64,000 bases of DNA, taken from JBHHUI01 sp965248775 (GTDB taxonomy: Bacteria > Chloroflexota > Anaerolineae > Anaerolineales > JBHHUI01). The notes under the pieces were generated by a model. That model worked only from the letters and a program-made list of their open reading frames with translations, was not told the DNA's origin and ran no database searches. Below, one piece after another: positions 38,293-47,394 of the stretch. Each line of letters begins with the position of its first letter. The stretch's first letter is position 1. The stretch spans positions 372,001 through 436,000 of the forward strand of contig OZ252150.1 in the NCBI GenBank assembly GCA_965248775.1, in the 5' to 3' direction. The translations under genes and the position numbers were made by a program.

Positions 38293-39285
38293 CTATCGAT
38301 TTACGAAATCGTTCGTGAATGCGGACGTCACGTCGATGGATTCCGTTATTAGTCCCATTTCGAGCAAAACCGTATGTGTGAGTTCCCACTGTTCAGTCTG
38401 GGAAATGCCAGGTTCGTCCGAACGCCACAGTTCAATCGAGGCAGCAAGAACCTCGCGAGCTGTTACTTGATTTGATTCAGCCAGCCCTTCTACAAAGTCA
38501 AGTGCGATGGTGAAAGCGGCATCCGGATCGTTAATTGAGTCTGCCAAACCGCGCATTGTCGCCCGTACCATAGCGTTGACGAGATCGGGCTGCTCAGCGA
38601 TGAGCGTATCGCTTGTCACAAGTCCGTTGCTGGCTAAATCGGCATAGTCCGAAATCAAGATAACATCTACGTCGTATCCCTGTGCACGGAGCCGTACAGG
38701 CTCGTTGTTCGCATAACCGACCACGACATCGACTTTGTCCTCTGCCAGGGCAGGCACCTGTGTGAAATCGATAGCTTCCAAATGCACAGCATCTTCGGCA
38801 ATCTCCTGGGAGGCCAAGAGCGCTCGCCAGCCGATATAGGAGGCACCCCACAATCCCGGGATACCCACACTATGACCTGCCAAGTCATGTGGATCTCCGA
38901 TTCCTTGTTCTGATTTTGAGACAACCGCAATGGGATACTTTTCGTACCACTTCATCACATAGACGATTGGTAGCTCCTGCGAGCGAGCCTGGATGACAGC
39001 CTCCGGGCTCGCATTGGCGAACTCGAGTTCGCCGGCTCCAAGGAGCGGCAAACTATCATTCTCGAATAAGGTCTCAAAACTGACCGCCAGCCCTTCCTCT
39101 GCATAGTATCCACGCGCATCGGCGATGTAGTACGGTGCAAACTGCACATCGGGAATGAATCCCATTCCAATGCGGACGGGTGTTAGCGTGTCAGGCTCTT
39201 CGGCGGCGGGAATCGGAGTTGCACCCCCGCAAGCGGTTAATACAAATGTGCTCAACCAACCTAATAACAATAATTTTCTTAACAT
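38293..39285 (-). CDS. ribY: RibY-like substrate-binding lipoprotein
   Basis: A 330-residue periplasmic-type binding protein of the NMT1/THI5 family. The signal peptide ends in the lipobox VLTAC (Cys19). The mature domain starts VRIGMGFIPDVQFAPYYIAD and contains LPIVYVMKWYEKYPIAV and AGHSVGIPGLWGASYIGW. NMT1 proteins often bind thiamine precursors, but the FMN aptamer upstream points to riboflavin, as in the RibXY systems described in Chloroflexota. The symbol is based on that context. Confidence 0.8.
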   Translation of the reverse strand: MLRKLLLLGWLSTFVLTACGGATPIPAAEEPDTLTPVRIGMGFIPDVQFAPYYIADARGYYAEEGLAVSFETLFENDSLPLLGAGELEFANASPEAVIQARSQELPIVYVMKWYEKYPIAVVSKSEQGIGDPHDLAGHSVGIPGLWGASYIGWRALLASQEIAEDAVHLEAIDFTQVPALAEDKVDVVVGYANNEPVRLRAQGYDVDVILISDYADLASNGLVTSDTLIAEQPDLVNAMVRATMRGLADSINDPDAAFTIALDFVEGLAESNQVTAREVLAASIELWRSDEPGISQTEQWELTHTVLLEMGLITESIDVTSAFTNDFVNR

Positions 39286-39303
39286 TCTCTTTCAGTCCTT
39301 TCG

Positions 39304-40104
39304 TTAATAGCGTTTGTGCCATTTCAGCAAACGGCGTTCCAGCAGGACGATAACTGAATAGAGGCTCATTGCGATGGCGACCAGGGTAAAGATTGCGACA
39401 AATATCAACGCGGTATCGAATTGTCCGCGTCCGAGGGTGACTAGAAAACCGAGGCCGGCGTCTGCGCCCATGAACTCCCCGACCACTGCTCCGATAACGG
39501 AAAGTGTCGCGCCGATTTTTAATCCTCCCAGCAAGACTGGTAGTGCGGCTGGTAATTCTAATTGCAGAAAGGTTTGCCAAGGAGAGGCGCGCAATGAACG
39601 CATCAGGTCGCGCAACTCCTCCGGCACGCCGCGTAATCCGACCACAACGTTTATCAGTATCGGGAAGAAAACGATCAGTGTACAGATCAGCACTTTGGAG
39701 ATGAGCCCGGAACCAAACCAGATGATGAGAAGAGGCGCATATGCCACGACCGGCACGGACTGGGAGGCCACGACATAGGGGGAAACAATTCGTTCCACCG
39801 CCGGGGACTTTGCCAGCAAGTAGCCAAGTAGCGCCGCGACGAGGAGTCCAAGTACTAGACCGAGCAACACTTCGCCAAGTGTGATCGCCGTGTGGCGAAG
39901 CAATGTGCCGTCACTGAGTGCAATAAACAGGCGTCGAGCAACGCGTGCTGGTCCCGGCAAGATGAACGCAGGATACTGTCCAATAATGACGATTAATTGC
40001 CAGCCTGCGAGCCCCAAAATTGCCGACAGAGGCACAAGCCAGAACCGGCTGCGAGTTGCACCTCGGAGTCCTGAATAGGTATTTGAAATATCTAGTGCTG
40101 TCAT
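39304..40104 (-). CDS. ribX: RibX-like ABC permease
   Basis: A 266-residue BPD-type permease with about six membrane helices and the EAA loop EELRDLMRSLRASPWQTFLQ followed by LELPAALPVLLGGLKIG, which docks the ATPase. It is the first gene after the FMN riboswitch leader; its start is about 225 bases beyond the aptamer. Assignment to flavin uptake is inferred from the riboswitch; by sequence alone it would be a nitrate/sulfonate/thiamine-type permease. Confidence 0.82.
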   Translation of the reverse strand: MTALDISNTYSGLRGATRSRFWLVPLSAILGLAGWQLIVIIGQYPAFILPGPARVARRLFIALSDGTLLRHTAITLGEVLLGLVLGLLVAALLGYLLAKSPAVERIVSPYVVASQSVPVVAYAPLLIIWFGSGLISKVLICTLIVFFPILINVVVGLRGVPEELRDLMRSLRASPWQTFLQLELPAALPVLLGGLKIGATLSVIGAVVGEFMGADAGLGFLVTLGRGQFDTALIFVAIFTLVAIAMSLYSVIVLLERRLLKWHKRY

Positions 40105-40127
40105 GTGTTCTGCGCCTTCTTGAGATC

Positions 40128-40157
40128 AAAAAACTCCGAAGATTATTAACTTCGGAG
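40128..40157 (-). terminator. Intrinsic terminator just before the permease gene
   Basis: On the minus strand CTCCGAAG and CTTCGGAG form an 8-bp stem with an 8-base loop, followed by TTTTTTGATC. It lies about 25 bases before the permease start codon, inside the riboswitch leader. Confidence 0.7.
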
Positions 40158-40234
40158 CAGCGCAAGGTGCACGCATACATCAGCAGGCAGAGCCTGATTC
40201 ATACTGTTGCACATGCCCGGCAGCGCCAGCTGCC

Positions 40235-40267
40235 AAAAAAGAACCCCGAGAAACTATATTCACGGGG
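40235..40267 (-). terminator. Terminator hairpin next to the FMN aptamer
   Basis: On the minus strand CCCCGTGAA pairs with TTTCTCGGGG (one mismatch) and is followed by TTCTTTTTT. At about 65 bases beyond the aptamer it is the most likely riboswitch-controlled attenuator. Confidence 0.65.
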
Positions 40268-40329
40268 GGCAGGCACAAAGCACTATGGGCCCGCTGCGAG
40301 TTTGCTGCAGCCAACCATAGATGTGTGCT

Positions 40330-40477
40330 ACCTTCTATCATCCGGACTATACCGTCGGCTCTGGAGTCTAACCAGATCAACCAGCCTAAGCTGGGTCGCG
40401 GGCTTATCCGCGTAATGCGGACTCACCGCCGGTCGGGAATTGCCTATAACTTGTCAGGCTCACCCTGCCCCGAAGGT
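40330..40477 (-). promoter_or_regulatory. FMN riboswitch (RFN element)
   Basis: Read on the minus strand, all the conserved blocks are present in order: closing stem ACCTTC, TCGGGGCAGGGTG, AATTCCCGACCGGCGGTGAG, AAGCCCGCGA, GATCTGGTTAGACTCCAGAG, CCGACGGTATAGTCCGGATG and the closing GAAGGT. It senses FMN and normally turns off riboflavin synthesis or uptake genes when FMN is plentiful. Two intrinsic terminators follow before the permease gene, so control is probably by transcription attenuation. Confidence 0.95.
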
Positions 40478-40562
40478 ATTTATTCAATTGAGCAGATTAT
40501 AGCGCCGGGTGCGAACCTCGTCAATGAAATCGAGTCATCAGATAGCAAACTCGGCGATGCGA

Positions 40563-41270
40563 TCACTTCTTGGTTTTCGTGGCAACCTTCTTTTTAGCGG
40601 TTGCCTTTTTCTTTGAAACAGCCTTATTCTTCGTCGTGCTCTTCTTTTTGGTGGCTGACTTTTTGGCGGCTGTTTTCTTCTTTGCAGTTGCTTTCTTCTG
40701 GGCGGTCTTCTTTTGCGCCGGCGATTTCTTCGCTGCGGCTTTCTTTTTGGTTGTGACTTTCTTGCTTGTGGTCTTCGTCGTCGTCGTTGTTTTCTTCGCT
40801 GTCGCCTTCTTGGTAGATTTTGCTGTGCTGCTCGTCACCTTCTTTTTGGCCGCTGCTTTCTTCGTGCTACTTTTCTTTACTGTTGCTTTCTTTGCCTGCG
40901 GAGCCGCAACCTCTCTTCGCAGACTCACCCGATACATTGCTGTGCGTACTGTCTGAGACTGCCATACAAATGGCAGCACAACAAAAAGAATGCCCCCGGT
41001 AAGTAAACCGGCCACGAGATAGATCAGCCAGCGTCTGGAATTCCAGTCTTTAAAAGCTCCACTCGCATCATAAACTAATTGCACCCCTTCCGGACCAAGT
41101 TCCGTTGCGGGCTGCCAGCCAGCAGCTTGCTGTGTTGCCATGGCTGTGCGAATCTCATCTTCGTTCTGCATCCAGTAGTGATTACGAATTTCTTCTTCGG
41201 TTTGCGTGTCCAAGCTCAGCGGTTTTCCACTCAGTTGACGACTAAATTCGCTGTATTCAAACTCCGCCAT
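40563..41270 (-). CDS. Membrane protein with a long lysine-rich (histone-like) tail
   Basis: A protein of about 235 residues: an acidic N-terminal part to about residue 75, one membrane helix (IYLVAGLLTGGILFVVLPFVW) and a C-terminal tail of more than 110 residues made almost wholly of lysine, alanine and threonine (KKATAKKK-type repeats). Such tails resemble H1-like nucleoid proteins and bind DNA or polyphosphate non-specifically. The membrane segment argues for a membrane-tethered nucleic-acid or cell-envelope contact. ATG 41270 has AGGAGG upstream. It is downstream of nothing related. Confidence 0.65.
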   Translation of the reverse strand: MAEFEYSEFSRQLSGKPLSLDTQTEEEIRNHYWMQNEDEIRTAMATQQAAGWQPATELGPEGVQLVYDASGAFKDWNSRRWLIYLVAGLLTGGILFVVLPFVWQSQTVRTAMYRVSLRREVAAPQAKKATVKKSSTKKAAAKKKVTSSTAKSTKKATAKKTTTTTKTTSKKVTTKKKAAAKKSPAQKKTAQKKATAKKKTAAKKSATKKKSTTKNKAVSKKKATAKKKVATKTKK

Positions 41271-41453
41271 ACTGTCCTCCTGCAAGGAAATTAGCGCTTT
41301 GGCCGATTCCCCGAGTGATGGTATGTATTCTATGTGATATTTTAGTGCGGTATTGAATCGAGGGCAATTGAATTTCCCTTTTCGTGGATTTGAATACCAA
41401 AGGGCATGCCGAAGACCAATTGTGGAGTATCCTCCCCTACTGAAATTTGCCGC

Positions 41454-41481
41454 TTGCTCTGATTGATACAGAAAGTATAAT
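41454..41481 (+). promoter_or_regulatory. Candidate promoter of the Ser/Thr kinase gene
   Basis: TTGCTC (41454-41459) and TATAAT (41476-41481) with a 16-base spacer, about 100 bases before the kinase start. The -10 is perfect, the -35 partial. Confidence 0.45.
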
Positions 41482-41539
41482 TTAGCTTCGGTTGCAATTA
41501 TCTAAAGTCTATTTTTACATGCCGCAGACTTGCAACCAA

Positions 41540-41563
41540 CAGGCGTCATTCTCCTGACGCCTG
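41540..41563 (+). other. Leader hairpin before the kinase gene
   Basis: CAGGCGTCA and TGACGCCTG form a perfect 9-bp stem with a 6-base loop, ending about 20 bases before the kinase ATG. No T-run follows, so it is more likely a leader structure than a terminator. Confidence 0.45.
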
Positions 41564-41582
41564 CAACAATGGTGTTCTCGAC

Positions 41583-43070
41583 ATGACCGAAGGTAGCCTT
41601 CCAGAAGCAATCGGCCGCTACACAATCGAAGACGAACTCGGACGCGGCGGTATGGCCGTCGTTTATAAGGGTCATGATCCGCGCTTCGACCGAGATGTTG
41701 CGGTGAAGCTGCTGCCCCAGATGCTGTTACACGATCCATCCTTCAGAGGGCGCTTCGAGCGCGAAGCGAAAACCATCGCTGGTTTGGATCATCCGGGTAT
41801 CGTACCTGTGTACGATTTTGGAGAGTTCGAAGGCGAGATGTATCTCGTCATGCGCTTGATGCAGGGGGGTACGCTGCAAGATCGCCTCGAAAACGGGCGT
41901 ATGACTCTGGCTGAGGCGGCGGATGTTTTTGATCGCGTTGCTCCCGCGCTCGACGAGGCTCATGCGCAAGGGATGGTGCATCGAGATCTTAAGCCGGCCA
42001 ACATCCTTTTCGATCAACGTGAAGATTCCTATCTGGCAGACTTCGGCATTGTCAAATTACAGAGCAGTAGCGCAACATTTACCGGGACAGGCATCATCAG
42101 TACGCCCTCCTACATGAGCCCCGAACAGGCGCGTGGTGAGGAAGAGATTGACGGGCGGAGCGATATTTATGCCCTCGGAGCGATCCTGTTCGAGTTGTTG
42201 ACCGGACAAGCACCTTATACAGCCACAACACCAATGGCTGTTGCCTTAAAGCACCTCACGGATCCGGTACCCCGTCTGCAAGATAGAAATACCGATTTGC
42301 CACTTGAGAGCGAGTTCATCATTTCGAGGGCAATGGCAAAAGACCCGGAAGAACGCTTCCAAACAGCGGGCGAATTTGCCAAAGCATTGCGCGCAGTCGC
42401 GGACGGAAAATCTCTACCAACAGAGTTGATGTCGAAGTTGAGCGTTCCAGAAGGTGGCGGCCCTGTGGCGATGGAGGAGGCTGTCCCCGCTTCGGGAGCT
42501 GCGGATGCAGAATAGGAGGGGTCACGCCGTAAGTTTCCAATTTGGATATTTGCAATCGGCGGGGGCGCAGTCCTTCTTTGCCTGGTCATTATTGTCTTCG
42601 TTGTCCGAGCTGTGGGGGGAGGCGCCGCTACTGCCAAGCCGACAGTCGTTCCGCCGTCGGCAACAGAACAGATTGTCATTGTGGCCTCGGAAACACCTGA
42701 ACCAACTGCAACGGCCACGGCCACGGCCACTATAACCATAACACCGACTATTACGAATACTAGCGGTCCGAGCAGTACACCTACCGAGACTGCCACCGCA
42801 ACACCAACCGAAACGAATACTCCGGGTTCAGGTTCATTCGCTCCATCTACGATAACTATTGTCTTCCAAGAGTGTCGCGGTTTTGAAGGAACAATTTGGT
42901 TCGGACAGGCAGCGCCGCGATCGCTCCATGCGCGTAGTACGGTGGCGTACACAGTGCCACCGGGTACCTATTCGCTACGCGTTGAATGGCTCGATCATGG
43001 TGATTTCAATGCCGATACAACGCTGGACTTCCAACGGGATCGGGTTGTTCCCTTCGGTGATGACTGCTAG
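41583..43070 (+). CDS. PknB-like Ser/Thr protein kinase with an internal TAG
   Basis: Residues 1-270 are a complete Hanks-type kinase: glycine loop GRGGMAVVYKG, catalytic lysine in VAVKLL (Lys42), HRDLKPANILF, DFG in LADFGIV and SPEQARG. At 42513-42515 the frame meets TAG. It then continues unchanged with a basic stop-transfer region, one membrane helix (FPIWIFAIGGGAVLLCLVII), a Thr/Pro-rich linker and a small extracellular domain (residues about 425-495), ending at 43070. That order is the normal PknB layout, so the TAG separates kinase from anchor. AGGAGG overlaps the stop, but no ordinary start codon follows nearby. Confidence 0.82.
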
Positions 43071-43102
43071 TAAACTCAATCACCCCATACAGAGTTCGCC
43101 AC

Positions 43103-44182
43103 TTACACAACCAGACCTAATTTTGCGCGCTCAGCGGCCTCGCCGAGCGGATTGCCACCCACTGTACTCGCAAATCCACATTGCGGGCTAATACCCAACC
43201 TGTCCAGCGGCAGAAATTCACTGGCTGCCTTTATTCTGCGATGAAGATTGTCTGGCGTTTCAAGTTCGGGCGTTTTTGAACTGACCAGTCCGAGCACGAC
43301 AGACTTGTCTTCCGAGACATGCTGCAGGGGTGTAAAGTCGCCGGAGCGCGGTGTGTCGTATTCGAGGAAGAATGTGTCAACATTTATCTGGCGGAATGCG
43401 CGCGCGGCGATGTGGTCGTATCCGCCCGACGAAAGCCAACGCCCTTTGAAATTGCCACGGCAGATGTGCATTGCAATGCTCATCCCGGCTGGGCGATCCT
43501 CCAATGCAGCATTGATCAATCCAATGTACGCATCAATGAGCGCCTCGGGTTCATCCCCGTCATTGCGTAACGCCCTCCGCACACCAGCATCGCAGAGCAT
43601 TGCCAGGGGTACATCATCGATCTGCAAGTAACGCGCGCCACGCGTGGCCAGATCGGCGATCTCTTCACGATAGACCTGCGCCAGCTCCTGGAAGAACTCA
43701 TCGCGGTCAGCATAGACTCCCTCGTCGATAGCCTTTCTGCCCCGCCAGAAGTGCATAGTGGGAGGCGAGGGCAGGGTGATCTTGGGTGTGGCATTGGTGT
43801 TTGCTTGCAGGAATGCGAGTTCAGCGCCGCAAATGCTACGGGGCCGGTGAACGCGACCCGACACATGCGGTGCAAGGAACTCCTGTTGCGTGCCTGCGTC
43901 ATCCATGAAATGATACGCGGCCGTTTTAATCGTAAGCCCTTCCACCGCTTCAACGAAATGTGCCCAATAGGACACGCGCCGGAACTCGCCGTCGGTCACG
44001 GATTGCAATCCGGCATCCTCTTGGAGCCTAATTGCGTGACGGATGGCAGTATCTTGCACAATGCGGAATGCATCTGCAGAAATCTCGCCCTTTGTAAATT
44101 GCCGGTGGGCCTGGCGCAGTGCTGCCGGGCGCAGCAAACTGCCTACGTGGTCTGCGCGGAATAATGGCCGAATTGGGTTCAT
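43103..44182 (-). CDS. MetE C-terminal-like methyltransferase
   Basis: A protein of about 359 residues related to the catalytic half of cobalamin-independent methionine synthase (UROD/MetE fold): FRADHVGSLLRP at the start, YLQIDDVPLAML, SIAMHICRGNFKGRW and a closing ISPQCGFAS, which contribute the zinc ligands. Stand-alone copies use unknown methyl donors and are common in aromatic and organosulfur gene clusters. ATG 44182 (MNPIRPLFRADHVGS) is preferred over an upstream in-frame start. Confidence 0.82.
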   Translation of the reverse strand: MNPIRPLFRADHVGSLLRPAALRQAHRQFTKGEISADAFRIVQDTAIRHAIRLQEDAGLQSVTDGEFRRVSYWAHFVEAVEGLTIKTAAYHFMDDAGTQQEFLAPHVSGRVHRPRSICGAELAFLQANTNATPKITLPSPPTMHFWRGRKAIDEGVYADRDEFFQELAQVYREEIADLATRGARYLQIDDVPLAMLCDAGVRRALRNDGDEPEALIDAYIGLINAALEDRPAGMSIAMHICRGNFKGRWLSSGGYDHIAARAFRQINVDTFFLEYDTPRSGDFTPLQHVSEDKSVVLGLVSSKTPELETPDNLHRRIKAASEFLPLDRLGISPQCGFASTVGGNPLGEAAERAKLGLVV

Positions 44183-44257
44183 GCGTAGCACTTCGGAATG
44201 GGCTTGAGTGTAATACAAATTCGCGTCATAATTCCCGACCAATCAATTGAGAATCAA

Positions 44258-45091
44258 ATGCTAATTCCTTACGACGACTTCGGTGGGGAGGGCCGCCACT
44301 TCCATTTTGCACATGCGAACGGTTACCCTCCGCTAGCGTATCAGCTGCTGCTCACCGGACTGAGCGAACACTACTACGTGAGAGCAATGCATGCGCGCCC
44401 GCTTTGGCAGGCTCCGGCTGCCAAAGGTGAATTGCCAGATTGGTCGTGGATGGTCAGAGACTTGTTCTCTTTCTTTGAGACGCATGGTCTACAAAATATC
44501 GTCGGAATGGGGCATTCAATGGGTGCAGTAGCCACGCTGCTGTCCGCCCTCGAACGACCGGAGCAGTTTCGGGGCCTCATTCTTCTTGATCCGACTCTGC
44601 TGCCTCGATGGACTGCGACCGGTTTTGGGCTCATAAAGAACCTCGGACTGGTTTATCGGCATCCATTGCTCCAGTCTACCATCCGACGAAAGAGCATCTT
44701 CCCCGACCGTCAGGCGATGTTTGCCCATTACCGCCGTAAAAATGTATTCAGTCGCATAACGGATGAAGATTTACGCACAATCGTCAAGGCGCAAGTGCGT
44801 GAGCGGGAAGATGGGCAAGTCGAATTGCGCTACAGTTCTGCCTGGGAGGCGCATGTGTATGCGACCTCGCCGCATCGTTGGTGGCCGCTTATCAAAGGTA
44901 TGCAAACACCGGTATTGATCATTGCAGGCAAAGAGACGGACATTTTCCAGGCGGCCTCCATCCGTACATTTCAAAGATGTGTTCCAGGTGCACGCATCGA
45001 GGTACTCGAAAATGCTGGTCATCTTGTCCCATTCGAGCGGACAGAACGCGTATCCGAACTGATAATTGACTTTGTGAATAGCCTCGACTGA
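44258..45091 (+). CDS. Alpha/beta-hydrolase
   Basis: A protein of about 277 residues with the alpha/beta-hydrolase order: HFAHANGYPPLAYQLLL with the oxyanion HxNG, the nucleophile elbow GMGHSMGAVA, and a late histidine in ENAGHLVPFERTERV. ATG 44258 is chosen because the family alignment begins at IPYDDFGGEG. It faces away from the MetE-like gene and converges on the amidohydrolase gene. Substrate unknown; an ester or thioester hydrolase is likely. Confidence 0.82.
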   Translation: MLIPYDDFGGEGRHFHFAHANGYPPLAYQLLLTGLSEHYYVRAMHARPLWQAPAAKGELPDWSWMVRDLFSFFETHGLQNIVGMGHSMGAVATLLSALERPEQFRGLILLDPTLLPRWTATGFGLIKNLGLVYRHPLLQSTIRRKSIFPDRQAMFAHYRRKNVFSRITDEDLRTIVKAQVREREDGQVELRYSSAWEAHVYATSPHRWWPLIKGMQTPVLIIAGKETDIFQAASIRTFQRCVPGARIEVLENAGHLVPFERTERVSELIIDFVNSLD

Positions 45092-45094
45092 GAT

Positions 45095-45982
45095 CTAGGA
45101 AGCATCAAGTCTGAACAAACGGACGGCGGTCTCGCGCAGAATTGTGCGTTTCGAATCTTCAGAAATCGGTAGCTCGTAGAACGCCTCGATGTTCGCCGCC
45201 ACATCACGAACGCCCGGCCCCGGCCAATCTGTACCGAACATGGCCTGGTCGGCCACGCGTTCAATCCACGGAAAGAAATTTAGCAGATTCTTCGGTGGGA
45301 TGCTCGAGATATCCAGATATACATTGCGCGAACGGCGCAACAAAAACAACGCTGTGCCCATCCAAAGTGGGCGCCCCCCATGGGCAATGATCACTTTCAA
45401 TTCCGGGAAATCGATGATGACATCGTCTATGTCGATCGGGTTGCCGAATTTGTTGCGGGCGCGGGGGAAGATGGATGTCCCGGTGTGCACCATCAACGGC
45501 ACATCATACTCAACACACTTTTCATAAACCGTTACCAGCCCTGCTAGTGCTGGATTGTAGGTGTACTCGTTGACGTGGAAGAGTTGATGCGGCGGGTGTA
45601 GTTTGATACCGCGCAATCCGAGGCCGGCAGGCACCGCTGCGAGTAAATGATCCATTTCCGCAGCGACATTCGGTACTCGACGCGGATCGATGCCGCCAAA
45701 GGGTATCAATCTATCCGGGTAGGCGCTCGCCATTTTTGCCGAGTAGGCATTCGCCTCCTCGGTAAAGCCGACAACGTCCGGGCTGAGATAATTGATCAGT
45801 ACAGTATGCGATACACCACACGCATCCATATACTCGATCAGGCGATCTGGATCGCTGCTGATCGCGAGAATATCTGCGAAGTCAGGACGGTTCGACATCG
45901 TCGCCGAAGCATCGGGGCGGATTTGGTCCCACGGCATGATATGCGCATGCGCGTCTATCACCGGATAGGGCGGACGAGTCAT
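45095..45982 (-). CDS. Amidohydrolase-family metal-dependent hydrolase/decarboxylase
   Basis: A 295-residue TIM-barrel protein of the Amidohydro_2 family (ACMSD-like). It begins PYPVIDAHAHIMPWD with the HxH metal site, has GLRGIKLHPPHQ, VPLMVHTGTSIFP and KVIIAHGGRP, and ends with MFGTDWPGPG carrying the last aspartate. Such enzymes act on ring-cleavage products or phenolic acids (2,3-dihydroxybenzoate or resorcylate decarboxylase types). It overlaps the PaaY-like gene by four bases and is the last gene of the paa-like operon. Confidence 0.85.
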   Translation of the reverse strand: MTRPPYPVIDAHAHIMPWDQIRPDASATMSNRPDFADILAISSDPDRLIEYMDACGVSHTVLINYLSPDVVGFTEEANAYSAKMASAYPDRLIPFGGIDPRRVPNVAAEMDHLLAAVPAGLGLRGIKLHPPHQLFHVNEYTYNPALAGLVTVYEKCVEYDVPLMVHTGTSIFPRARNKFGNPIDIDDVIIDFPELKVIIAHGGRPLWMGTALFLLRRSRNVYLDISSIPPKNLLNFFPWIERVADQAMFGTDWPGPGVRDVAANIEAFYELPISEDSKRTILRETAVRLFRLDAS

Positions 45983-46506
45983 AATTCGATGCGGTTGATT
46001 CCTTCGGCCAGGTAGCGGTTGCGCAGGTCGTGGTAGACCGGAGCGGAGCGGCGGATCCAGGCCAGTGCATTGCCCCCCAGCTCTTTCTTGATTTTCGCCG
46101 GTGAACCAGCGGCCATCGTCCGCGGCGGGATCTGAGCGTCTTCGGTGACAACGCTGCCAGCGGCGATCATCACTTCCTCACCGATCTCCGCGCGCGGTAA
46201 TACGACAGCATTCATGCCGATTACACTACGTGCGCCGATGTGACAGCCTTCGATTGTTGCACCGTGGCCGATGGTGACATCTTCGTCCAATGTCGTGAAT
46301 TTGCCTCTGTTCACATGGATCGTAACGTTGTCCTGCACACTACAGCCCGGCCCGATGATGATGGTGCCATGGTCCGCGCGCAACACAGCTCCAAACCATA
46401 TATTGGCGCCTTCGCCAACGCGTACATCACCGAGCAGTGTGGCGTTCGGTGCAATGAAGACATTATCCGCAATCTGCGGGTTCTTACCTTCAAATTCGAT
46501 AATCAT
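45979..46506 (-). CDS. PaaY-like gamma-carbonic anhydrase-fold protein
   Basis: A 175-residue left-handed beta-helix protein with hexapeptide repeats. The conserved zinc histidines are in ADHGTIIIG, HVNRGKF and IGHGATIEGCHIG. In phenylacetate operons PaaY is a thioesterase that relieves CoA-intermediate toxicity; elsewhere the family is annotated as carbonic anhydrase. Its place directly after the Paa oxygenase genes favours PaaY. I choose ATG 46506 (MIIEFEGKNPQIADNVF) because the 23 residues of the longer frame are unlike the family. Confidence 0.8.
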   Translation of the reverse strand: MIIEFEGKNPQIADNVFIAPNATLLGDVRVGEGANIWFGAVLRADHGTIIIGPGCSVQDNVTIHVNRGKFTTLDEDVTIGHGATIEGCHIGARSVIGMNAVVLPRAEIGEEVMIAAGSVVTEDAQIPPRTMAAGSPAKIKKELGGNALAWIRRSAPVYHDLRNRYLAEGINRIEL

Positions 46507-46608
46507 TTCGTTAGCTTCATTTGTGATTTGTGTTTGTCGCAGCCTACACCGCAGGGCACACATGGTTGCCAGCATGTGTTTGGATAAATTCGCCCGTTAC
46601 CAGCGTGG

Positions 46609-47394
46609 CTAACGACCTTTATACTCCGGTTTTCGTTTTTCGCGGAAGGCATGCACGCCCTCCATGTGATCTTCAGTCTTGATTAAGATACTTTGGGCAA
46701 GGCCTTCCACGGCGATGCCGGAAGTCTGATCGACATTGGCAATGGTGTTGAGCAATTTCTTCGCCAATCCAAGGGCCTGCGGCGCGCGCTTGAGAAGCTT
46801 CTGTGCGTACTCGTTTATGACAGCGAGAAGGCTCTCATGTGGAACAACGTCATTGACGAGTCCGATACTTTTTGCTTCGAGGGCCGGAATCATCGTTCCT
46901 AGCCAGATCAGTTCCTTTGCTTTGGCGACGCCAATCGTGCGGATGAAACGCGCGCAGCCTCCCACTCCTGGAATCAGTCCGATGAAATTTTCCCGGAAGC
47001 CAAAAGTCGCTTCTTCTGAGGCGATCCGAATGTCGCACGCCAGCGCCAACTCAAGCCCGGCACCTGTTGCAGGACCGTTGATGGCGCAGAGCACTGGCTT
47101 CTCCAGTGCTTCAAGATCATCGAAGAACTTGGTCAGTCGGCGGCTGTTCGCACGGAAGTTCGGTGTGAGCCAGTCCTTCTCGAAATGCGATATATCTCCA
47201 CCGGATGAGAAGCCACGTCCTGCGCCGGTGAACACGACCAACCGAATCTCATCATTGAAGAATAACTCATCCGTCAACGCAGTGAAGTCCAGGCGCATGT
47301 CCATATTGACTGCGTTGAGTACATCCGGGCGATTCAGGGTTATGGTGGCAATGCCCTCATCAATTTCGAGCTGCAGTGTTTTATATTCCATCAA
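46609..47394 (-). CDS. Enoyl-CoA hydratase/isomerase (PaaF/PaaG-like)
   Basis: A 261-residue crotonase with oxyanion segments GRGFSSGGDIS and NGPATGAGLELALACD and the catalytic-region glutamate in FRENFIGLIPGVGG. In the paa context such enzymes isomerise the epoxide or hydrate the ring-opened enoyl-CoA. Its start overlaps the zinc-ribbon gene by four bases, so it belongs to the same operon. Confidence 0.85.
   Translation of the reverse strand: MMEYKTLQLEIDEGIATITLNRPDVLNAVNMDMRLDFTALTDELFFNDEIRLVVFTGAGRGFSSGGDISHFEKDWLTPNFRANSRRLTKFFDDLEALEKPVLCAINGPATGAGLELALACDIRIASEEATFGFRENFIGLIPGVGGCARFIRTIGVAKAKELIWLGTMIPALEAKSIGLVNDVVPHESLLAVINEYAQKLLKRAPQALGLAKKLLNTIANVDQTSGIAVEGLAQSILIKTEDHMEGVHAFREKRKPEYKGR

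Noticed and set aside
40570..40956. Plus-strand frame of 128 residues rich in Phe/Val opposite the lysine-rich gene
   Set aside because: It is the complement of the AAG/GCC-rich lysine tail; the minus-strand gene has a ribosome-binding site and a sensible domain order.
42513..42515. Genome-wide recoding of TAG (for example pyrrolysine)
   Set aside because: TAG is used as an ordinary terminator by several intact genes here (YdhR-like gene at 6035-6037, GerW-like gene, MaoC neighbours), so reassignment is unlikely; local read-through or mutation is kept as the explanation.
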